Below, one piece after another: positions 60,608-64,000 of a stretch of DNA of 64,000 nucleotides. The stretch is taken from positions 620,001 through 684,000 of the forward strand of contig JAXLUR010000002.1 of the NCBI GenBank assembly GCA_046329435.1. The letters are read 5' to 3'. Each line of letters starts with the position of its first letter. Position 1 is the stretch's first letter. Origin of the DNA: M3007 sp046329435. Its GTDB lineage: Bacteria; Bacteroidota; Bacteroidia; Chitinophagales; Saprospiraceae. The notes under the pieces are model-generated. The model had not been told where the DNA came from. It ran no database searches and saw nothing but the letters and a program-made list of their open reading frames with translations. The position numbers were made by a program, and so were the translations under genes.

Positions 60608-61246
60608 ATGTCCCACGCCGCCGAGGTTGCCCGCCATCTGCTAGAAATCCGGGCCGTCAAGTTACAGCCCAACGACCCTTTTACCTGGGCTTCCGGCATC
60701 CAATCGCCCATCTATTGCGACAACCGTGTGGCCTTGTCGTATCCGGCCGTCCGCTCCTTTTTAAAAAAATGCCTTGCTGATGAAGCGGCTTCTTTTGAGC
60801 CATTCGACGTGGTGGCCGGCGTCGCAACAGCTGGTATCGCTCACGGCGCCTTGCTGGCCGATGTGCTTGGAAAACCCTTCGTGTACGTGCGTTCGAGCGC
60901 AAAAGACCACGGCCGGCGCAACCTCATCGAAGGAGAGTTGCCCTTCGAAGGCGCCCGCGCCCTGGTGGTGGAAGACCTGATCAGCACCGGCGGCAGCTGC
61001 CTGAAAGCCGCCGAAGCCCTGCAGGAAGCAGGTGCGCAGGTGGCCGGCGTGCTGGCCATTTTTCAATACGGTTTCTCCAAAGCCGACCAGGCTTTTGCCG
61101 AAAAAAACCTGACTTTTAGAACCCTGACCGACTACGACACGCTCGTCCGGGAAGCCATCGCCACCGGATATGTCAGTCCTGACGACCTGGCCACGCTCCG
61201 ACAATGGCGGGAAAACCCGGAAGGCTGGGGCGCATTATATGCCTGA
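60608..61246 (+). CDS. pyrE: Orotate phosphoribosyltransferase
   Basis: A 212-residue enzyme that joins orotate to PRPP to give OMP in pyrimidine synthesis. The PRPP motif is VVEDLISTGGS (120-130), the flexible catalytic loop is RSSAKDHGRRNLIEG (95-109), and PFTWASGIQSPIYCDNR forms the N-terminal substrate region. The length is normal. No other pyrimidine gene is adjacent. Confidence 0.95.
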   Translation: MSHAAEVARHLLEIRAVKLQPNDPFTWASGIQSPIYCDNRVALSYPAVRSFLKKCLADEAASFEPFDVVAGVATAGIAHGALLADVLGKPFVYVRSSAKDHGRRNLIEGELPFEGARALVVEDLISTGGSCLKAAEALQEAGAQVAGVLAIFQYGFSKADQAFAEKNLTFRTLTDYDTLVREAIATGYVSPDDLATLRQWRENPEGWGALYA

Positions 61247-61255
61247 TGATAAACG

Positions 61256-61329
61256 GGTTTCAGGTTGCAGGAGCATAAAAAAAACGGATCTGCCGCATGC
61301 CCGCTTGCCTGAACCTTTGACCTGAAACC
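61256..61329. repeat. Inverted repeat of the GGTTTCAGGT family after pyrE
   Basis: GGTTTCAGGT (61256-61265) pairs perfectly with ACCTGAAACC (61320-61329), and CCTGAACC words lie inside. The words match those of the repeat cluster at 1338-1510, suggesting a dispersed REP-like family. It sits between pyrE and the M42 peptidase gene. Confidence 0.5.
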
Positions 61330-61346
61330 ATGCAAAATTTAATCGA

Positions 61347-62438
61347 ATGCAACTGATTACGTCAGAATCCGAAAAATTTCTCCGTCGTTACCTCAATAAT
61401 GCCAGCCCGACCGGATACGAGGCCTCGGGCCAAAAACTCTGGCTGGAGTACCTCGAACCCTACATCGACGAGTGGCGACTCGACAATTACGGCACGGCCT
61501 ATGCCATCATCAATCCCGGTCAGGATTACAAAGTCGTGATCGAAGGCCATGCCGACGAGATCTCCTGGTTTGTCAATTACATCACCGAAGACGGGTTTAT
61601 CCACGTCATTCGCAACGGAGGCAGCGACCACATGATCGCCCCGTCGATGCGGGTGTTTATTCATTTGCGGCAGGGCGGCAAGGTGGAAGGTGTATTCGGC
61701 TGGCCGGCCATCCATACCCGCACCGACAAGGATGCCAATATCAGCCCCTCGCTAGAAAACATCACCATCGACGTAGGGGCAAAAGACCGGGAAGAGGTCG
61801 TAAAAATGGGTATCCACGTGGGCTGTGTGGTGACTTTTCAGGACGAATTTACCATTCTGAACGACCGCTATTACGTCGGTCGGGCGCTCGACAACCGCAT
61901 GGGCGGTTTCTGCGTCGCCGAGGTGGCGCGCCTGCTCCATATCAACAAGATCAAATTGCCCTATACGCTGTACGTCGTCAATTCGGTGCAGGAAGAAGTA
62001 GGGCTGCGCGGCGCCGAAATGATTGCCGAAACCATCCGGCCCAATGTCGCTATCGTGACCGACGTGACGCACGACACCCACACCCCGATGATCAACATGA
62101 AGAAACACGGTGATGTCCGCTCCGGCCACGGCCCCTCGGTCACCTACGCCCCGGCCGTCCATCAGCGCCTGCTCGACCTGATCATCGGCACGGCGCAGGA
62201 AAAAGACATCCCGTTCCAGCGCGAGGCCGCATCCAGAATGACCGGCACCGACACCGACGCCTTTGCCTACTCAGGCGGCGGCGTACCCTCGGCGCTGATC
62301 TCCCTGCCGCTTCGATACATGCATACAACCGTCGAAATGGCGCACAAAGACGATGTGGCGAACCTGATACGCCTCATTTACGAATCTTTGCAAAAGATCG
62401 AAAAGGGGCACGATTTTCACTATTTTTCAAAGATTTGA
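61347..62438 (+). CDS. M42 family metallopeptidase (glutamyl/leucyl aminopeptidase type)
   Basis: A 363-residue di-metal aminopeptidase. The ligand and catalytic residues are in place: H68 and D70 (EGHADEISW), D182 (GRALDNRMGG), E216-E217 (VQEEVGLRGAE) and D239 (DVTHDTH), plus the C-terminal HTTVEMAH. Such enzymes form large tetrahedral or dodecameric complexes that trim peptides in the cytoplasm. The length is normal. Confidence 0.93.
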   Translation: MQLITSESEKFLRRYLNNASPTGYEASGQKLWLEYLEPYIDEWRLDNYGTAYAIINPGQDYKVVIEGHADEISWFVNYITEDGFIHVIRNGGSDHMIAPSMRVFIHLRQGGKVEGVFGWPAIHTRTDKDANISPSLENITIDVGAKDREEVVKMGIHVGCVVTFQDEFTILNDRYYVGRALDNRMGGFCVAEVARLLHINKIKLPYTLYVVNSVQEEVGLRGAEMIAETIRPNVAIVTDVTHDTHTPMINMKKHGDVRSGHGPSVTYAPAVHQRLLDLIIGTAQEKDIPFQREAASRMTGTDTDAFAYSGGGVPSALISLPLRYMHTTVEMAHKDDVANLIRLIYESLQKIEKGHDFHYFSKI

Positions 62439-62533
62439 TAAAAATGCCGGACATTACCCTTGTGAAAAATTCACAATGAAGTAGATTTCCTGCACCAAAA
62501 TCACACTCCGCCATACCGACGCCATTCGCAATT

Positions 62534-63391
62534 ATGGAATACGCCGCCTGTCAAGTATCCATCGCTCCAATGCGCGCCCACCCCTCCGACAAAAGCGAGA
62601 TGGTGTCCCAGCTGCTGTTCGGCGAAACCGTCGAGGTGACCGATCACAAAGACAGCTGGCGGCATGTTACCTGTGCCTGGGACGGCTATTCTGGCTGGGT
62701 CGATGCCAAGCAACTCAAGCGACTCACCCCTTCCGAATACGACGACTACCGCGAACACCAGTCGATCAACCTCTCACTCGTGGAAGGCCTCATGGCGGCC
62801 GATCACTTCGTGCCGCTCACGCTCGGCGCCGTACTGCCGCGTTACGACGGGCTTCGCTGCCAGCTCGGCGACCAGTCGTACCAGTTTTCCGGACCCGTAG
62901 TGACGCCCGGCCAGCTTCCGCCCAACGGCGAATGGATCATCAAGGTGGCGCGCCGTTACCTGCAAGCTCCGTACCTGTGGGGCGGGCGTTCGCCGTTCGG
63001 CATCGATTGTTCGGGGCTGACGCAAATGGTGTACAAATTTGCAGGAATTCGCCTGCTGCGCGATGCGAGTCAGCAGGTGACCCAGGGCCGCCCCGTCGAT
63101 TTTGCCGAGCAATGCCAGGCCGGCGACCTGGCCTTTTTCGACAATGGCAAAGGCGATATTTCACACGTAGGCATCGTGCTGCCGGGCTGTCATCTTCTCC
63201 ATGCCAATGGGCAGGTGCGCATCGATAAACTCGATCATTTCGGTATTTATAACCGCGAAGCCGGCCGTTATACGCACCAGTTGCGCATTGTAAAGAGGCT
63301 TTTGCCCGACGAGCCAGTCAGCGCACAAGCGGCAGAACCTTCCGGCGAACAGGCAGAAGAAATGGCCGGTCAGGGCGCTCTGCTGCTCTGA
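62534..63391 (+). CDS. SH3-linked C40 (NlpC/P60) cysteine peptidase
   Basis: A 285-residue protein with SH3-like domains (about 1-120; MRAHPSDKSEMVSQLLFGE, SWRHVTCAWDGYSGWVD) followed by an NlpC/P60 domain (about 135-270). The catalytic Cys is C159 in GIDCSGLTQ and the His is H211 in ISHVGIVLP, with H223 nearby (LLHANG). Members cut gamma-D-glutamyl-diaminopimelate bonds in peptidoglycan fragments. No signal peptide is visible, pointing to cytoplasmic recycling of muropeptides as in YkfC-type enzymes. Confidence 0.9.
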   Translation: MEYAACQVSIAPMRAHPSDKSEMVSQLLFGETVEVTDHKDSWRHVTCAWDGYSGWVDAKQLKRLTPSEYDDYREHQSINLSLVEGLMAADHFVPLTLGAVLPRYDGLRCQLGDQSYQFSGPVVTPGQLPPNGEWIIKVARRYLQAPYLWGGRSPFGIDCSGLTQMVYKFAGIRLLRDASQQVTQGRPVDFAEQCQAGDLAFFDNGKGDISHVGIVLPGCHLLHANGQVRIDKLDHFGIYNREAGRYTHQLRIVKRLLPDEPVSAQAAEPSGEQAEEMAGQGALLL

Positions 63392-63438
63392 TTTTTTACC
63401 CAATCCGTTCAAGTATTTTTTATCAAGTGGGGCCCGGC

Positions 63439-64000
63439 GTGCGACAACAACAACTCAAACTTGCCCGTCTCAACGGCAAGCCCGAGGTATTTTTTTCCGT
63501 CCAGGGAGAGGGAAAAAGCCTTGGCTGGCCCTCGATTTTTGTCCGGACTTCGCTGTGCAACCTGCACTGCGTCTGGTGCGACACGGATTACACCTGGAAC
63601 TGGACGGGCACGCGTTTCGCGCACCGCAACGATGCGCGACCAGGGTACCGGAAATTTGATAAAAAAGACTGGATCGCTGAGTGTGATATCGAATCGGTAG
63701 CCGATCAGGTAGCCGCTTATCCCTGTCAAAACGTGATTCTGACCGGCGGAGAACCCATGTTGCAGCAACCGGCGCTCGTGGCTCTGATGCTGGCCCTGCG
63801 GCAAAAAAATGCCTCCTATCGTTTCGAGGTAGAAACCAACGGGACCTTGCTGCCTGCGGCAGATTTCGACGCAGCGATCGATCAATACAATGTGTCGCCC
63901 AAACTCGAAAACAGCGGCAACGGCCGAAAACTCCGCGAACGACCGGCCGTGTACCGCTTCTTTTCCGAGAGCCCGAAGGCCAATTTCAAATTTGTCGTGG
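63439..64000 (+). CDS. queE: 7-carboxy-7-deazaguanine synthase, cut by the window edge
   Basis: The first 187 residues of a radical SAM enzyme in queuosine/7-deazapurine synthesis, turning CPH4 into 7-carboxy-7-deazaguanine. The cluster motif is C40-x3-C44-x2-C47 (CNLHCVWC), followed by DTDYTWNW as in QueE. FFSVQGEG marks the N-terminus and ILTGGEPMLQ the SAM-binding region. The start is not certain: GTG at 63439 or in-frame GTG at 63427; no ATG is available. The C-terminus lies outside the window. Confidence 0.93.
   Translation, partial: MRQQQLKLARLNGKPEVFFSVQGEGKSLGWPSIFVRTSLCNLHCVWCDTDYTWNWTGTRFAHRNDARPGYRKFDKKDWIAECDIESVADQVAAYPCQNVILTGGEPMLQQPALVALMLALRQKNASYRFEVETNGTLLPAADFDAAIDQYNVSPKLENSGNGRKLRERPAVYRFFSESPKANFKFVV

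Overview
The window comes from the chromosome of a GC-rich member of the Bacteroidota, most likely of the Saprospiria type (inference). The grounds are an OmpA/PD40 protein repertoire, TamL, a PorP/SprF protein, a type IX secretion (T9SS) sorting domain, carboxypeptidase-regulatory-domain TonB receptors and TAnnTTTG-type promoters. Apart from one AT-rich island at about 28.0-32.2 kb, the sequence is dense and GC-rich. No tRNA, rRNA or CRISPR array was seen.

Layout. 0.1-11.7 kb: amino-acid and envelope housekeeping genes (kbl, DUF937-OmpA protein, tamL, a TrmH-type RNA methyltransferase, LemA, two TPM proteins, SET protein, xseB, an outer membrane protein, a methyltransferase, a MATE exporter). 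11.8-14.4 kb: a PD40/OmpA protein. 14.5-24.6 kb: a coherent locus with two tandem secreted DUF4331 proteins, a HupE/UreJ-like membrane protein, a TPR protein and a TonB-dependent receptor, all on the minus strand, divergent from an ECF sigma factor and a RskA-like anti-sigma factor. A nearly identical promoter-like element precedes both the receptor and the TPR-HupE-DUF4331 group, so the locus looks like one sigma-controlled uptake/secretion module of unknown substrate. 24.7-27.9 kb: a MarR regulator and a second TonB receptor.

28.0-32.2 kb: an AT-rich island of decay. It holds a GIY-YIG nuclease-like ORF, a DUF4240 protein, an eroded IS5-family transposase, and a broken unknown gene with one stop and one frameshift in an A-run. 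32.3-38.5 kb: a DUF697/SHOCT protein, a strong terminator, then a molybdenum cofactor operon (moaA-moeA-moaC-mobA-moaD-moaE) facing a TauE/SafE transporter gene.

38.5-48.3 kb: an effector-associated-domain membrane protein, a polysaccharide flippase, two VOC proteins, a GlxA-type AraC regulator, cutC, then PorP/SprF, RDD and PD40-OmpA envelope genes and an acidic protein with a TTG start. 48.4-52.5 kb: an SLC45-like sugar transporter, small membrane proteins and a GH13 amylase lipoprotein, suggesting alpha-glucan or maltose use. 52.5-64 kb: GT39 and GT4 glycosyltransferases, gamma-glutamyltransferase, a DUF2520 protein, a FabH-like synthase, a hydroxypyruvate-isomerase-like protein, NUDIX hydrolase, pyrE, M42 peptidase, NlpC/P60 peptidase and a queE gene cut by the right edge.
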